A stretch of 64,000 nucleotides of DNA, from positions 186,001 through 250,000 of the forward strand of contig CAJQUN010000404.1 of assembly GCA_907163345.1 (NCBI GenBank). Reading direction: 5' to 3'. The notes under the pieces are model-generated. The model worked only from the letters and a program-made list of their open reading frames with translations, was not told where the DNA came from and did no database searches. The DNA is from Haberlea rhodopensis (Eukaryota; Streptophyta; Magnoliopsida; Lamiales; Gesneriaceae). The position numbers were made by a program, and so were the translations under genes. Position 1 is the stretch's first letter; every line of letters begins with the position of its first letter. Below, piece by piece: positions 1 to 11,617 of the stretch.

Positions 1-2
1 TC

Positions 3-608
3 GGAGGGCCTGAGTTGATCCGGGAAATGGAAGAGAAGATAAAGACTATAGGGCAGAAAATGAAAGCAGCCCAAGACAGACAGGCAGCTTATGCAAATAA
101 ACGGCGGAGACCGTTAGAGTTTCAGTTGGGAGATAAGGTCTTTTTGAAGATCTCGCCTTTCAGAGGCGTTGTGCGGTTTGGGATGCGCGGGAAACTGTCT
201 CCGAGGTTTGTGGGACCGTACGAGATTTTGCAGCGCATTGGCACATTGGCTTACCGACTGGCTTTGCCGCCTTCTTTATCTGGTATACATGATGTGTTTC
301 ATGTATCGATGCTGCGAAAGTATGAGCCGGATCCGTCTCACGTGTTACAGCCTTCCGAAGTTCAGTTAGAGTCAGATGTATCTTATGTGGAACGGCCTGT
401 TAGAATTCTGGACAGAGCAGACCGTAGACTTCGGAACAAAGTGATACCGATGATCAAAGTTCAGTGGGATCGCAGGGGTGTCGAGGAGGCTACGTGGGAG
501 ACGGAGCAGCATATGGTGCAGCACTACCCGGAACTATTCTCTGGTATGAGTTTATGTTTAGTTTCTGTTTGGGTAAGTGCATGTGATTTCGAGGACGAAA
601 TCTTATAA
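3..608 (+). CDS. Ty3/gypsy polyprotein, C-terminal end (element G1, partial)
   Basis: This is the last part of a gypsy pol polyprotein; the rest lies left of the window. The frame is open from base 3 to the TAA at 606-608. It encodes the segment after the integrase core: a helical stretch (EMEEKIK), the GDKVFLKISPFRG segment, the KLSPRFVGPYEIL segment and a C-terminal chromodomain-like tail (IPMIKVQWDRRG, EEATWE). Such tails are known in chromoviruses and are thought to guide integration to chromatin. The protein is nearly identical to the ends of G2 (21847-24797) and G3 (26925-28247), so all three belong to one family. Twelve bases after the stop the 3' LTR begins, preceded by the purine-rich AGTAGGGGAGTAT. 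The fragment shows no frameshift. The family call is firm; whether the missing upstream part is intact is unknown. Confidence 0.9.
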   Translation, partial: GGPELIREMEEKIKTIGQKMKAAQDRQAAYANKRRRPLEFQLGDKVFLKISPFRGVVRFGMRGKLSPRFVGPYEILQRIGTLAYRLALPPSLSGIHDVFHVSMLRKYEPDPSHVLQPSEVQLESDVSYVERPVRILDRADRRLRNKVIPMIKVQWDRRGVEEATWETEQHMVQHYPELFSGMSLCLVSVWVSACDFEDEIL

Positions 609-620
609 GTAGGGGAGTAT

Positions 621-2657
621 TGTGACATCCCCGAAATGGTTAATTGCTATTTGGCTTAAATTGTGGTTACATGATTAATTATGTGTGGTAATTGATTATG
701 TGTTGGGATTTATTTACCTTATGTGGAAATGCATGGTCATGTGGTTAGGATGACCCGGGGTTGCATTTTAGGGTGCATGTGGTGCATTTTGAGTAAATGC
801 TTTGAAAAATATCTGTTGGGGTGTTTTATACACCATGAAATTATTTTGGTATCATTTTAAATTACCTCACATTTTAATACCCAAACCCCACTTTACATCC
901 CTCACTCTTACTTTACCAATATCACACCAAACCCTTCCCTTCTCTATATTTTCGAGCTCAAGCCTAGGGTTGAGGAGAAACCTTTCAAAAATCTTGATTT
1001 GTGGAGCATTTTGGGTGATTTGAGATCCCCAAGAGGTATGGGTACCTCATGTTTTAATTTTGTAAGGTTTTATTTGAGTTTGGTTTGGTTTTGAAGGGTT
1101 TAAAATGGGTTTGTGTTGGGTGTTGTGATTTTGGTAGTGTTTTGGTTGGATGTTGTTTATATGAGTTTATGTTGAGGTTTATTGTTAGTTTTGAGTTGTT
1201 GGGTTTGGTTAATGTTGGTGTATGTGGGTGTGTATGAGATGGGGTTGAAGATGGGTGAATAGTGCCCAAACCCCGCATGCCCACAGCTCGGCGATCGATC
1301 GGCGTTTTTCTCGCGATCGATCGCGAGCAGCAGGGCTGAGGCAGTAAGCCTCAGCGATCGATCGCGACCTTGGCGCGATCGATCGGCGAGGCCGCGATCG
1401 ATCGGCGCTAGCTTGGCGATCGATCGCGGATTGTGCAATTTTGTTGGGCGAGGCAGTGTGATCTCGCGATCGATCAGGGCTTGATGGCGATCGATCGCGA
1501 GATGCCAAAAATGATGTTTTTGGTTATTTTTGTGGGATTTTTGGTATTGGACTATTATTGGGTTCTAATATTGGTACTTGTGAATATGTAGAACCAACCC
1601 AGGTGGCAACGCAGCCAAGGAATTGAGGTCCAACCACATTCCACATTTTGGAAAGGTACGTAGTGGACGTACGGGCACCCAACGGTAACATGTATTTTAT
1701 ATACTCATTATTTATGCATTGTGGATGCGAGTATATATGTGGTATTGCATTGTGGATGCATATACATGTTGATTTATGCCATATGAGGTATTGCATTGTG
1801 GATGCATATACATGGTAATTTATGCATATTGATGTTAGATGCATATTATGATTATTGGATGCACATCCCATGAGTCGTGGTCATCCTTTGATGATTTTAA
1901 TGCTTGCCGCTTTTTGTATTGGTTCCGCTAAATGTGAAGCGAGGGGTGGGAGCGCCGCATGTCACATTTGAGCGTGGTTGTCATATGGGGCGAGGAAAGG
2001 GTATTTGCCGCTCTCTGTGAAGCGAGGGGTGGGAGCGCCGCATGTCCATTGTAGCGACGTTATCCTATGCCGCCCATATGAATATAAGCGAGGGGCATTA
2101 AAATACACTGTGATGGACAGACTAGGGAATGGTGACCAATATGTGGTACAGTTGAGATGGTATATGATGTCATGACATATTTTGGCCATTAAAAATAATC
2201 TGTTGATTATACTCATGAGTTATGGTACAGGGACAACCAAACGGGAAGCGTTTGAAATGCATGGGAAAACAGGAAGTGTTTTATATTGATTATGCATTTA
2301 CGCTTTATCTTCATATTGTGTTGAATATGAATGATTATTATTGCTCATGTTTGGGGGTTGTCCTTGTAGGTACCTTTTTGGCATGATAGATGGGCTTGAA
2401 CGGGTTGAGGTGGTGAGCTTATGAAGCATTCTTTTGAGGCAGAAAGGACAGGATTATTTTTGATAGTATCTACTCTAGGAGTAGTATAAAACTATAGTTG
2501 AACATTCATTGATTGGAATGTAATTAATCCTTTTGGTAGTCCTTATTTTGGCATGTAAAGGCTTAAACTCATAGACTCAACATGTTTATTCTACTCTGAT
2601 CATATTATTAGCCCTAATTATGCCTTGATTCCGCACTTAAGGATTAGGGTCATTACA
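621..2657 (+). repeat. 3' LTR of gypsy element G1
   Basis: The LTR begins TGTGACATCCCCG directly after a polypurine tract and ends GGGTCATTACA, giving TG...CA ends. Its length of 2037 bp matches the related LTRs at 19780-21834, 24801-26912 and 31702-33817, which are on the other strand. Internal landmarks shared with them are a leader-like GAGGTATGGGTACC segment near 1033, an eight-copy palindrome array at 1291-1498, an inverted repeat GTACGT-AGTGG-ACGTAC at 1656-1672, and GC-rich AGCGAGGGGTGGGAGCGCCGC repeats near 1938-2040. No target duplication can be tested because the 5' end of the element is outside the window. Confidence 0.9.
1291..1498. repeat. Eight-copy palindrome array in the G1 LTR
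   Basis: Eight copies of GCGATCGATCGC or one-base variants start at 1291, 1313, 1354, 1375, 1394, 1416, 1466 and 1487. The gaps between starts are 22, 41, 21, 19, 22, 50 and 21 bp. The spacer sequences are not repeats of one another. The same layout recurs in the other LTRs of this family and in E3. Its function is unknown. Confidence 0.95.
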
Positions 2658-3404
2658 GGTTCTTTTATTCTGACGCTAATGGTGGCGGAGATATAGCAAG
2701 GTGCGGTGCTCTGTTGTACCTTTGTCAGAATAGGTTGTACTTTTTTTGTCTTGTTGCTTTGTGCTCTTGCTGGATGGTTAGACCTATGCTGGCTTTCTTC
2801 TTTCAAATGGTCTTTCATTCTTCTGTACTCAGTAGAGGTTTGTCCAGTAGTTGTCCATCCAGTTGGTGTTTGTCCGGTAGATGTCTGTCCAGTAGATGTC
2901 TGTACAGTTGATCTCCATCCAGTTGATGTCCATCCGGTAGGTGCTTGTCACCCTGTAGGTGTCTGTATCCAGTTGATGTCCATCACCCGGTAGATGTTTG
3001 TCACCCGGTAGGTGTCTGTATCCAGTTGATGTCCATCACTCGGTAGTTGTTTGTCACCCGGTAGGTGTTTGTATGCAGCTGATGTCCATCACCCGATAGA
3101 TGTTGTCACCCGGTAGGTGTTTGTCACCCGGTAGGTGTTTGTACCCGGTAGGTGTTTGTCACCACCAAAACTTAGAAATGTTTTCCCAACATACTGGGTC
3201 TTGGGTGCATCAGTAGGTTGAGTTACTTGTAGTGTTTACTGGTCAAAATCTACTAGTTGTAGCTTCGAGGTCTGCTGGTCCAAGGTCTACTACTCCCCTG
3301 CTGGTAGTCCGATAGATGATCAATTTAGTCAGCACCGCTCAAGGTCTACTGGTAGTCCGGTAGATGATCCGGTACATGATCAATTTAGTCAGTAACGCTC
3401 AAGG
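2658..3404 (-). repeat. Partial LTR of non-autonomous element A, with minisatellite (left part)
   Basis: This is the outer part of the left (3') LTR of element A; the inner part resumes at 6331-6565 after hAT-1. The stretch 3190-3404 is closely parallel to 17112-17330 in the other LTR (GGGTCTTGGGTGCATCAG, TGATCAATTTAGTCAGC). Bases 2840-3165 form a degenerate minisatellite built on TTGATGTCCATC and CCCGGTAGGTGTTTGT units. The expected LTR terminus TGTTAGGATC is not found, so the outer end was probably lost where the G1 LTR now sits. The first 150 bases after 2657 are not clearly recognisable. Confidence 0.6.
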
Positions 3405-3651
3405 TCAGGGTGCTTATTGGGCCGGACCAACCGGAACCGGACCAGTCGATTCCGATTCCAAACCGGAACCGGTTGGTCTGGTTATAAACCGGAATCCGAT
3501 CCGGGTTTTACCCGAATCGGATCGGTTCCCGGGATTCGGAACTGCCAATCCGGTGGTTCGGGTTCAACCGGTTCCGATTCCAAAACCGGTGAAAAAGAAT
3601 TTAAAAAAAATTAATATGTTGGCCAACGGCGTTGTAGCCGTTGGCCACTGT

Positions 3652-3686
3652 CGTTGCCCAACGGCTAAAATAGCCGTTGGGCAACG
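3652..3686. other. Perfect hairpin in the hAT-1 5' leader
   Basis: The arms CGTTGCCCAACGGCTA (3652-3667) and its complement (3671-3686) enclose a 3-nt loop. A second, shorter inverted repeat with 11-bp arms precedes it at 3620-3647. Both lie between the subterminal repeats and the transposase start at 3830. hAT-2 has a hairpin in the same place at 50015-50061. Confidence 0.85.
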
Positions 3687-3829
3687 GTTACATAAAAAAA
3701 AAATTTAAATTTTTTTGCTTCTATATATACCTCATTTTTCCTCTCCAATTTTTCATCTCCAACTCTCTTACTCTTACAATCCTAATCTTTTATTCAATTA
3801 TCTCATTTTTCCATATTTCCACTGATACG

Positions 3830-5971
3830 ATGGCATCATCTTCTACTGGTCGTGGTTGTTCCTCAAATCCACCTTTATTCCAAGAAAATTATGATATTTT
3901 TGCAGAGTTTGATAATGCTTATGATGTTGAAGAAGCGGAACACGTTGCAGAACCTGCAGCCCCCCAAAATCCGGCCCTCGGCGGGTCATCCGCGACTACT
4001 GCAGCTTCGAGTCGCATGAGTAACCGTCCAAACGAAGCAAGGTATGGGATCATTTTGACGTCGAGACAAAACCAGGTACGAACAAATCTGTTGTTATTTG
4101 TAAAATATGTAAAACCACATATAATTATAAAACAGGTGGTTCCGCTGGCGGTACCGGAACTTTTAAGAAACATCTAGTTAAAAAACATAATTTTGATGAT
4201 GTTACTTTACAACCATTAGGTAGAGAACCAACCCAACTTCAAATTAATCCTCAGTCTGGCACTAATTTTATCTTAACATCGGAAATAAACAAAAGATTAT
4301 TCGTTCGTTTTATTGTAAGATGTGAACTTCCCTTTTTGTTTTCTGAAAAAGATGGCTTTATTGAATTTTCTTCTGGTATCCAACCATGTTTTTAGACATA
4401 TTTCTAGGCATACTTTGAAAAGAAATATTGTGGAAGTGTTTCTTGATTACTGTAAGACTTTAGTTGATCATCTTTCTTCTATTAACTGCAGATTAAGTTT
4501 AACTACTGATATTTGGACGAATACCGCACTACTTTCTTTTCTTGTTATTTCTTGTCATTGGATTGATGATAACTGGTGCTTGCAGAAAAGAATTTTGTCA
4601 CTGGATGAATTAAAATCTGCACATACTGGTTCCCAAATTGCTAAATTTATTGTTAATGTTTGTAGATTTTATGGAATTGCAGATAAAATTTGTTCGATTA
4701 CACTTGACAACGCTTCAAATAATAACGCGGCAATGCGTGAACTTAAAATATATTTACGACCAATGCTTAATGGTGTTTTTTTCCATGTTAGATGTGCCTG
4801 CCATATAATTAATTTAGCAGTAAAAGATGGTTATGAAGATGTTGAATGTAGTAGCATAGACAAACTTAAAAACTGTTGTCAATGGATACGGCAGTCACGC
4901 ATTAAGCGTGATTGGAAACATACGTGTGCAAGTCAGAACCTTCGGTTTACTCTTTTTCCACCGCCCATTGTAAGTCGATGGAATTCTTTGCACAAAATGT
5001 TAGAATCGATGTTACCTTATCAAGATGCTTTAACTTCTTTTTATAACTCTTATCAAATGTCTGAAGGTGATGAAAGTTATTTATTGTCTGATAAGGATTG
5101 ATTTTTTGTTAATAATGTAACTGCTTTATTATCAACCTTTAAAGATGCAACATATCGTTTCTCCGGTGTTTGTAATCCTACTTCTCATTATTTTCTTCCA
5201 CTTGTATTTAACATGTTTTGTAAATTTATTGAATTTAGAGATGATATTGAGTTGACGTCGTTCGTTTATCGTATGGAGGAGAAGTTTAAAAATTATTAGG
5301 AATAAATTCCACACGTGCACTGTATATCTACATTGTTAGACCCAAGTCAGGGTGTAGGATCTTTCGATACTTTCTTTGAATATTACAGTACGTCTTTGGA
5401 TAAGGATGTTGATGATCAAAAGACGTCAATCTTGCATTCTCTCCAAAATATGTTTGGATTGTACCATAGTGAACAGGGACAGAGCTCATCGGCACATGTA
5501 GTAGGAGGAGAAGAAGAAGATGCTAGTCAGTCACGAAGCGGATGGATTAATCTGTTGCGGGGCCTTGGAAGAAAGAAGCAGAGATGAAGCAGAGTGTCAT
5601 CTACAGCTTCAAATGAGTTGCAGTTCTTCCTGGATCAAATGTTCATTACAGATGAAAATTTTGATGTACTAGAGTGGTGGAAAGCAAACACAAGACAATA
5701 TCCAGTTTTAGCCAAAATGGCTAGAGATGTATTTGCAGTCCAAACATCCAGTGTCGCATCAGAGTCGGCATTTTCAACTTGTGCTCGACTCATTGGAGAC
5801 TTTAGAGTTTCTCTAAAAGCATAATCATTGTGCATGCTTACGCTGCTAAGAGATTGGTTCGATGCTGAGAGAAGAAATAAGAGAGAATGAGGAATCGACG
5901 AGTTCGGCAATGAAAGTTCAGAAGAAAAAGAAGAATTGGCCAAGACTATACTTATAAATTATGATGAATAA
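3830..5971 (+). pseudogene. hAT transposase pseudogene (RICESLEEPER-like)
   Basis: The sequence is collinear with the better preserved transposase of hAT-2. It begins MASSSTGRG at 3830. It then has the remains of a BED zinc finger (C-x2-C then H-x4-H, about 4030-4200), the RNase H-like core including SLTTDIWTN (about 4500) and CACHIINLAVK (about 4800), and the C-terminal hATC dimerisation region (WWKANTRQYPVLAKMARDVF, SSVASESAFSTC, about 5670-5790). It is non-functional. The zinc finger is split by a frameshift near 4045-4060, a TGA stands at 5099-5101 where hAT-2 has Trp, and further stops and shifts follow near 5297, 5587 and 5822. The protein would have bound the element ends and catalysed cut-and-paste transposition in the nucleus. 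Confidence 0.92.
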
Positions 5972-6038
5972 TGTATTTTTATTATAAATTTCAAATGATG
6001 TATCTTTTATGTTGTTTTCCATATTCAATAAATTTCAA

Positions 6039-6118
6039 ATGATCGATCGCCAAGACCCGTAAGTTTTAAAAAAATAGAAACAATTGGCGATCGATCGCCA
6101 AACATGGCGATCGATCGC
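6039..6118. repeat. Three GCGATCGATCGC palindromes inside hAT-1
   Basis: Copies begin near 6039, 6087 and 6107, with gaps of about 48 and 20 bp. They lie between the end of the transposase pseudogene and the CCGG-rich 3' subterminal region. The spacing equals that of neighbouring members of the LTR arrays, although this is a DNA transposon. Confidence 0.85.
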
Positions 6119-6330
6119 CAAACCGGTTCCGGTTGAAAACAGTTTACCCCGGACCAAACCGATAATTCGGATCCGGGGTTCTGAACCGATCGGTTCCATG
6201 TCATGTGCCATGGAACCGAAATCGGACCAATCCGGTTCTGAACCGGATTGGTCCGGTTCCACCCAAATCGAGCCCGGGACCGGTCGGATCCGGTCCGAAT
6301 CCGGTCCGATCCAGCCCGTGAACACCCTGA

Positions 6331-6565
6331 GCTCAAGGTCTGCTGGTAGTCCTGTAGATGATCTGGTACATGATCAATTTAGTCAACAGCGCTCAAGGTC
6401 TGCTGGTAGTATCTACTGGTCCAGTTTCTTCAACCTTTTGCTTTTCTAATCATCAAGCTGTAAGATATTATCTATGAACTGCACACTTGATGAAATATGT
6501 TAGCAACACAATAACAAGTTTTGTTAACATCAAAACCAAGATTATTCGGGTTTCAAAACCCAACA
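6331..6565 (-). repeat. Left (3') LTR of element A, inner part
   Basis: This part continues the LTR interrupted by hAT-1. It ends AAACCCAACA at 6565, the complement of the LTR start TGTTGGGTTTTG, and is followed by the complement of a polypurine tract (ATCTCCTCCTTTTT). It is nearly the same as 17335-17497. Confidence 0.85.
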
Positions 6566-7186
6566 ATCTCCTCCTTTTTGATGATCACAAAACTTGAATA
6601 AAAATTTGAACATTAAAGCACAATGTTGCATAACAAGAAAAAACCATATTTTTTTTAAACAACATATTTCTCCCCATTTTTGTATGAATCAAAAAGGAAG
6701 ATAAATAAATTTACTCCCCCTCAAGGATTGAGATTAAACTCTCCCCCTTAATTTTAAAAAGTTTGAAAATTAGAGCAAGTGAGGGGCAAATGAGGTAAGC
6801 TAAAATAAATTAAAAAAATGCAATGCACATTTAATTTTTGAACAAAAATAACCATTGATGATGGATAAATCATACTTGACAACAAATTTGAATTTCTTGA
6901 CAAAACTCAACAATGTCAATTTCATCTTTCTGCGGTGGCAGTACACTTAGTCCAACTTGAACTAATAAACTGCTTTTCCTCGAGCAAATTTGGTCTGCAA
7001 TACCTATACTGCTGCAATACTATATGAGTCTAGTTTGCAACGTAAAAAACGGTTTGACATTTGGACATTCGAGCAAGAAGTTATGTCAGTTTTCCCAAAG
7101 TCACTGCAAGCTGCCAGTTTTATTAAAAGATTTCCGTCTAAAATCAATTACAATACTTTTCGAGAACAACCCGCTCTGATACCACT
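6566..7186 (-). mobile_element. Internal region of non-autonomous LTR element A
   Basis: Only 621 bp separate the two LTRs. The right edge carries GCTCTGATACCA at 7173-7184, the complement of the initiator tRNA-Met primer binding site. The left edge carries the complement of a polypurine tract. No gag or pol motif is readable in any frame; the open frame at 6990-7229 runs into the LTR and resembles nothing. The CTCCCCC and TTCTCCCC motifs look like the 3' end of copia elements of the SIRE type. A is therefore a deletion derivative that would depend on proteins from a relative. The same internal sequence recurs, inverted, at 17498-18137. Confidence 0.75.
7173..7184 (-). promoter_or_regulatory. 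Primer binding site of element A
   Basis: On the minus strand this reads TGGTATCAGAGC, complementary to the 3' end of plant initiator tRNA-Met. It lies two bases inside the LTR end at 7187. It would prime minus-strand reverse transcription. Confidence 0.85.
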
Positions 7187-7870
7187 TGTTAGGATCAGAG
7201 TAATGTTTAGAAGGGGGAGGGTTGAATAAACACTAGACTCAATTTCTTTTTGTTACAGCAGACTGTTAGGTAATGCTGCCGCTTCTCAATAATTTGCAAG
7301 TCAGCAGACACTAGTAATAGTGCGGAAGACGTCTGCTGGATTTGTGAGCTAAGGTAACTGAATAATAGAAAGCAGTAAGTAAATGACACATAATTTGTTC
7401 TAGAAGTTCGAAGCACAACGCTTTTACGTCTCCCCTTCTTCCATCTCATTGAATGATACACTAGAAGACTTTGATTTATACAACTCTTTATACAAACCTG
7501 ATCCAGTTGGGCATTCATCATCCAACTAGAACTCCTAGCAACTCAATTATGTATGTTCTTTAACGTCTCACATACAAAGACCTCTCATCCAGTTGTGATG
7601 AATCACAAACTGTTATAATGGTATTCACTCTTCTATTTTAGCTCACAAATACAATGAATAGAGTGAATACAAAGGCACAAATGATTCAATAATGAATCTG
7701 ATACAGCAAGGTAAGAAGTGACAAATCTTTGGGGAGTGTAATTCATTTAGCAACTTTTGTCATTGAAGTTCCCTAATTGAATCCCAAGTGGGTTTGCTTT
7801 GGAAGGCTTGGATTGATCTTCAATCGGCTGTTCTTGAGTTTCAACTCATGTATATATAGACCCAAGTAAT
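7187..7870 (-). repeat. Right (5') LTR of element A, proximal part
   Basis: The LTR starts TGTTAGGATC at 7187, the complement of GATCCTAACA. It is interrupted at 7870 by the copia element C1 and resumes at 16679. It shares blocks with the solo LTR at 59397-61262, for example GGAAGGGGAGACG with GCGTTGTGCTTCGAA and the segment over the TATATATAG motif. The last five bases, GTAAT, are the target duplication of C1. Confidence 0.85.
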
Positions 7871-9363
7871 TGTAAGTAATCCAACAAGCATGGAACGCAG
7901 CGGAATATAAAATTTATGGATTGCTTAAACCGCGGATCTATACATAGGTTATCATATCGGATAAAGGATTTACAAAAGTCTCACCCTTGTAGCGTGTTTG
8001 AGCCGATTCCACGAAGCACCAAGTCCAACGAACTCCGAGTCACAAGCAACACCTCCAAGGTCTTGCCTCTACGGTATCCACACGATCAAATCGAAAAGGG
8101 ATGTTCAAGAATAAGTTGCTAGACTTATCTTGAATCAAAACTCAACTATCGGTTCAAAACCGATCAACGACGACCAAACAAAACCCAAAACCACCACACT
8201 ATCGGTGGCGGCGGTGAAGGTTATGATTTTGGTGGCCGAGAGCTTTTAGAGTTAGGTTTTATGATGTGAAGTGTTATCAAGGAATCAATTAACAATTAAT
8301 CACCTTGTTATTCTTATATATATGATTTAATTAAAGGCTTTCTTAAAGCCTCATGGGCCCAAACCCATGATTTAATTAAATCCTTATAATCATTTAATTA
8401 AGACTCTTCTTAATTAATTAATTCATCCAATGAATTTAATTCTCTTTATCGATTTAATCTTTTGTGCGACCCGATAGGATCTTGTAATGTTGGCAGTGAC
8501 ATAAAATCTCATTTTACGTTACAAGCAAGGAGCGGTGTCTAGCAACACATCGAGGCTACCCAAATTACAAGAATGTCAATGACTCGACATAACCTTTAGA
8601 ACTTGTGATAATATTAACCATGTAACTTAATCCCTTTGTCCTTTGTGTTTAGATTGAACACGAGTCATGGAATAGTCATACTCGTATATTCAATCTCTAT
8701 TTCTTGATCCCCAAGTAGAACTAGAATAAACGAATAAGCTCGATATCTCATATCGACTCATTCGAGCATGGCCATGCATTTTAGTTCTCACTTGATCAAG
8801 GGCCAAACACATCTCCTGTGTAGGAGGGACAAATCCTATCTCGATCAGTCAACATCCCTCTACATAATTCGTAGTGTATCCAATAGTCGCCTTTATAGAT
8901 TACCCTGCTACGGGTAACGTTTGACGATATCACGATACATAACTCCTTATGTTGGGATCTCTGATAATCACAAGTCGTAAGGATTACATACATTATTATC
9001 ACTATGAGAATTGCATATGACGATCATATAACTATCCATGTTGCATTTTCATGGTGGGTCTGTCCAGTACATCGTTCTCTAACATGTACCCATGTGTTGA
9101 TTTGATATCTCATATCAATGAACAATTCATCAATCAACATATACTAGTCTCTACGTATTATCATTATCCCTATTCATGATAATACTTGACTATGGACATC
9201 TTTAAGAATAATACAATATTATTCTAAGGACATTAACATATATATTAATTCACATTGCACAGTTAAAAGAATAATATATAATAATGAATTGCCATTCAAG
9301 AAATCATAAACATTGTATGTCAAAACAATCATCTAATGATTTGACTTAGGGCATATCCCAACA
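7871..9363 (-). repeat. 3' LTR of C1
   Basis: It starts TGTAAGTAATCC and ends GGGCATATCCCAACA in plus orientation, 1493 bp. The adjoining ATCTCCCAC at 9365-9373 is the complement of the polypurine tract GTGGGAGAT. The small open frames at 7916-8122 and 8796-9002 occur equally in other copies of this LTR and do not resemble proteins. Confidence 0.93.
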
Positions 9364-9378
9364 AATCTCCCACTTGCA

Positions 9379-10626
9379 CTAAGACCACTCAGACATATAC
9401 CTAATGCCTAGAGATCTAGTATGACGATCATGCTTCTGCTGTGACAGTGGCTTCGTCAATGGGTCAGATACATTATCATCTGTTGGTACTTTGCATATTT
9501 TAACATCTCCCCTTTCAACGATTTCTCGAATGAAATGGAAACGCCTAAGTATGTGCTTGGATCTTTGGTGAGATCTTGGTTCCTTAGCCAATGCGATCGC
9601 TCCATTGTTGTCACAATAGAGTTCTATCGGATCTTTAATGATAGGCACCACTCCAAGTTCAGAAATGAACTTCCTCATCCAAACCGCTTCCTTTGCTGCA
9701 TCCGAGGCAGCAATATACTCAGCTTCCATTGTAGAATCGGCTATTGTTTCTTGCTTTGAACTCTTCCAGCTCACAGCACCTCCATTTAGGCAATACACAT
9801 ATCCAGATTGCGATCGAAAATCATCTTTGTCAGTTTGGAAGCTTGCATCAGTGTAACCCATTACATTGAGCTCTTCCTCACCTCCATAAATCAAGAATGT
9901 ATCCTTAGTTCTTCTCAAGTACTTCAGGATATTCTTGACAGCAATCCAGTGACCTTCACCTGGATCAACTTGATATCTGCTCGTCATGCTCAAAGCATAC
10001 GATACATCGGGATGAGTACATATCATGGCATACATGATAGATCCAATAGTTGACGCATATGGAATCTTACTCATGCGTTGTCTCTCATCTGGTGTTGAAG
10101 GACATTGTTCCTTCGAGAGATAAATGCCATGCGTCATAGGCACGAATCCTTTCTTTGATTCTTGCATGCTAAACCTTTTAAGCACTTTGTCTATGTATGT
10201 ACTTTGACTTAGGCCGGGAAATCTTCTTGATCTATCTCTATAGATCTTGATTCCTAATACATAGGTGGCTTCTCCCAAGTCTTTCATCGAAAAGCAATTC
10301 CCTAGCCAAATCTTTACAGATTGTAAGGCAGGGATATCATTTCCAATGAGAAGTATGTCATCTACATACAACACTAGGAAAATGATTACGCTCCCACTGA
10401 CCTTCTTGTAGACACAAGGTTCATCTTCGTTTGTGATAAAACCAAACTCTTTGATTGCATCATCAAAACGAAGATTCCAACTCCGAGAAGCTTGCTTCAA
10501 TCCATAAATGGATCGTTGTAGCTTGCATATCTTTCCAGCATCCTTTGGATCGACAAAACCCTCGGGATGTGTCATGTACACATCCTCGAGCAGATTTCCA
10601 TTAAGGAAAGCTGTTTTGACATCCAT
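9379..10626 (-). pseudogene. C1 pol: reverse transcriptase C-terminal part and RNase H
   Basis: This frame of 415 residues begins in the palm region (MDVKTAFLNGNL) and contains the catalytic YVDDILLIGND motif of copia reverse transcriptases near residue 90, then ending with RNase H (SWKSSKQETIADSTMEAEYI and the DNNGAIALAKEP segment). The RT copies the RNA into DNA and RNase H removes the template. The frame is shifted relative to the preceding pol segment, with which it overlaps at 10572-10626. The catalytic residues are intact, so the damage is recent or limited. Confidence 0.93.
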
Positions 10627-11617
10627 CTGCCAGATTTCATAAGTAAGATCCTTATGGATTTAACCATGGCCACTGGTGAAAAGGTTTCATCATAGTCAAT
10701 ACCATGAATTTGTTTGAATCCTTTTGCAACCAGAAGACCTTTATAGGTTTGTACGTTACCATCCATATAGGTCTTTTTCTTGAAAATCCATTTGCACCCT
10801 ATTGGTCGCACCCCTTCAGGTGGATCAACCAAAGTCCATACTTGGTTTGCATACATGGATTCCATCTCAGATTTCAAGGCCTCTTGCCATTTCTCAGAAT
10901 CAGTGCCCATTATAGCTTGTTGATAAGATGACGGCTCATTCTCATCAATAAGTAGTAAGTCACCTTGTTGAGTCACAAGAAATCCATATCTCTGTGGCTC
11001 CCGGTGTTCTCTTACAGACCTACGCTGGGCTTGTGTCTCTTGAGCAGGTACTTCTTCCACAATAGATTGAGGTGCCTGCTCTGTTTCCATCTCAATCTCA
11101 GGTTCAGTGTTTTCTTGTGGTTGAACTTCACTAAGTTCTATTTTTCTCCCACTTGTTTTTCTAGAAATAAATTCTCTTTCAAGAAATACACCAGTCCGAG
11201 CAACAACTACTTTGTTCTCGGTGGGATAATAGAAATAGTATCCTTTTGTTTCCTTAGGATACCCCACAAATAAACACTTATCAGATTTGGGTCCAAGTTT
11301 GTTAGTGGCGTGACGTCTAACGAAAGCCTCACAACCCCAAATCTTCATAAAAGACATACTAGGACGCTTCCCAGTCCATATCTCATATGGTGTCTTTTCC
11401 ACTGATTTAGATGGAACATGGTTCAGTAAGAAAATCGATGTTTCTAGAGCGTGTCCCCAAAACGATATCGGAATATCTGCATGACTCATCATTGATCTAA
11501 GCATGTCCAACAAGGTTCGATTTCTCCTCTCGGATACACCATTCCATTGTGGAGTATACGGAGGAGTGAGTTGTGGGACTATCCCACATTCCTTTAGATA
11601 GTCATGAAACTCTTGGC
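10572..11617 (-). pseudogene. C1 pol: integrase C-terminal part and reverse transcriptase N-terminal part
   Basis: The reading covers the integrase catalytic end (YTPQWNGVSERRNRT near 11540, with the Glu of the DDE triad), then LLNHVPSKSVEKTPYEIW, a variable linker, and the start of the RT domain (WIFKKKTYMDGN, LVAKGFKQIHGIDYDETFSP). The longest open part is 10572-11513. A shift near 11615 separates it from the integrase core upstream and one near 10620 from the remaining RT. Together with its neighbours it would be one polyprotein. Confidence 0.88.

Larger units (their letters stand above)
3405..6330 (+). mobile_element. hAT transposon hAT-1 (degenerate)
   Basis: The element is bounded by short terminal inverted repeats TCAGGGTG and CACCCTGA and by an 8-bp target duplication GCTCAAGG at 3397-3404 and 6331-6338, the hallmark of hAT insertion. 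Both subterminal regions (about 3420-3600 and 6120-6315) are dense in CCGG-centred words such as CCGGTTCCGG, which probably serve as transposase binding sites. It sits inside the left LTR of element A, so it is younger than A. The length of about 2.9 kb is normal for an autonomous hAT, but the transposase is broken. Its 3' untranslated part carries three GCGATCGATCGC palindromes at 6039-6118. Confidence 0.93.
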
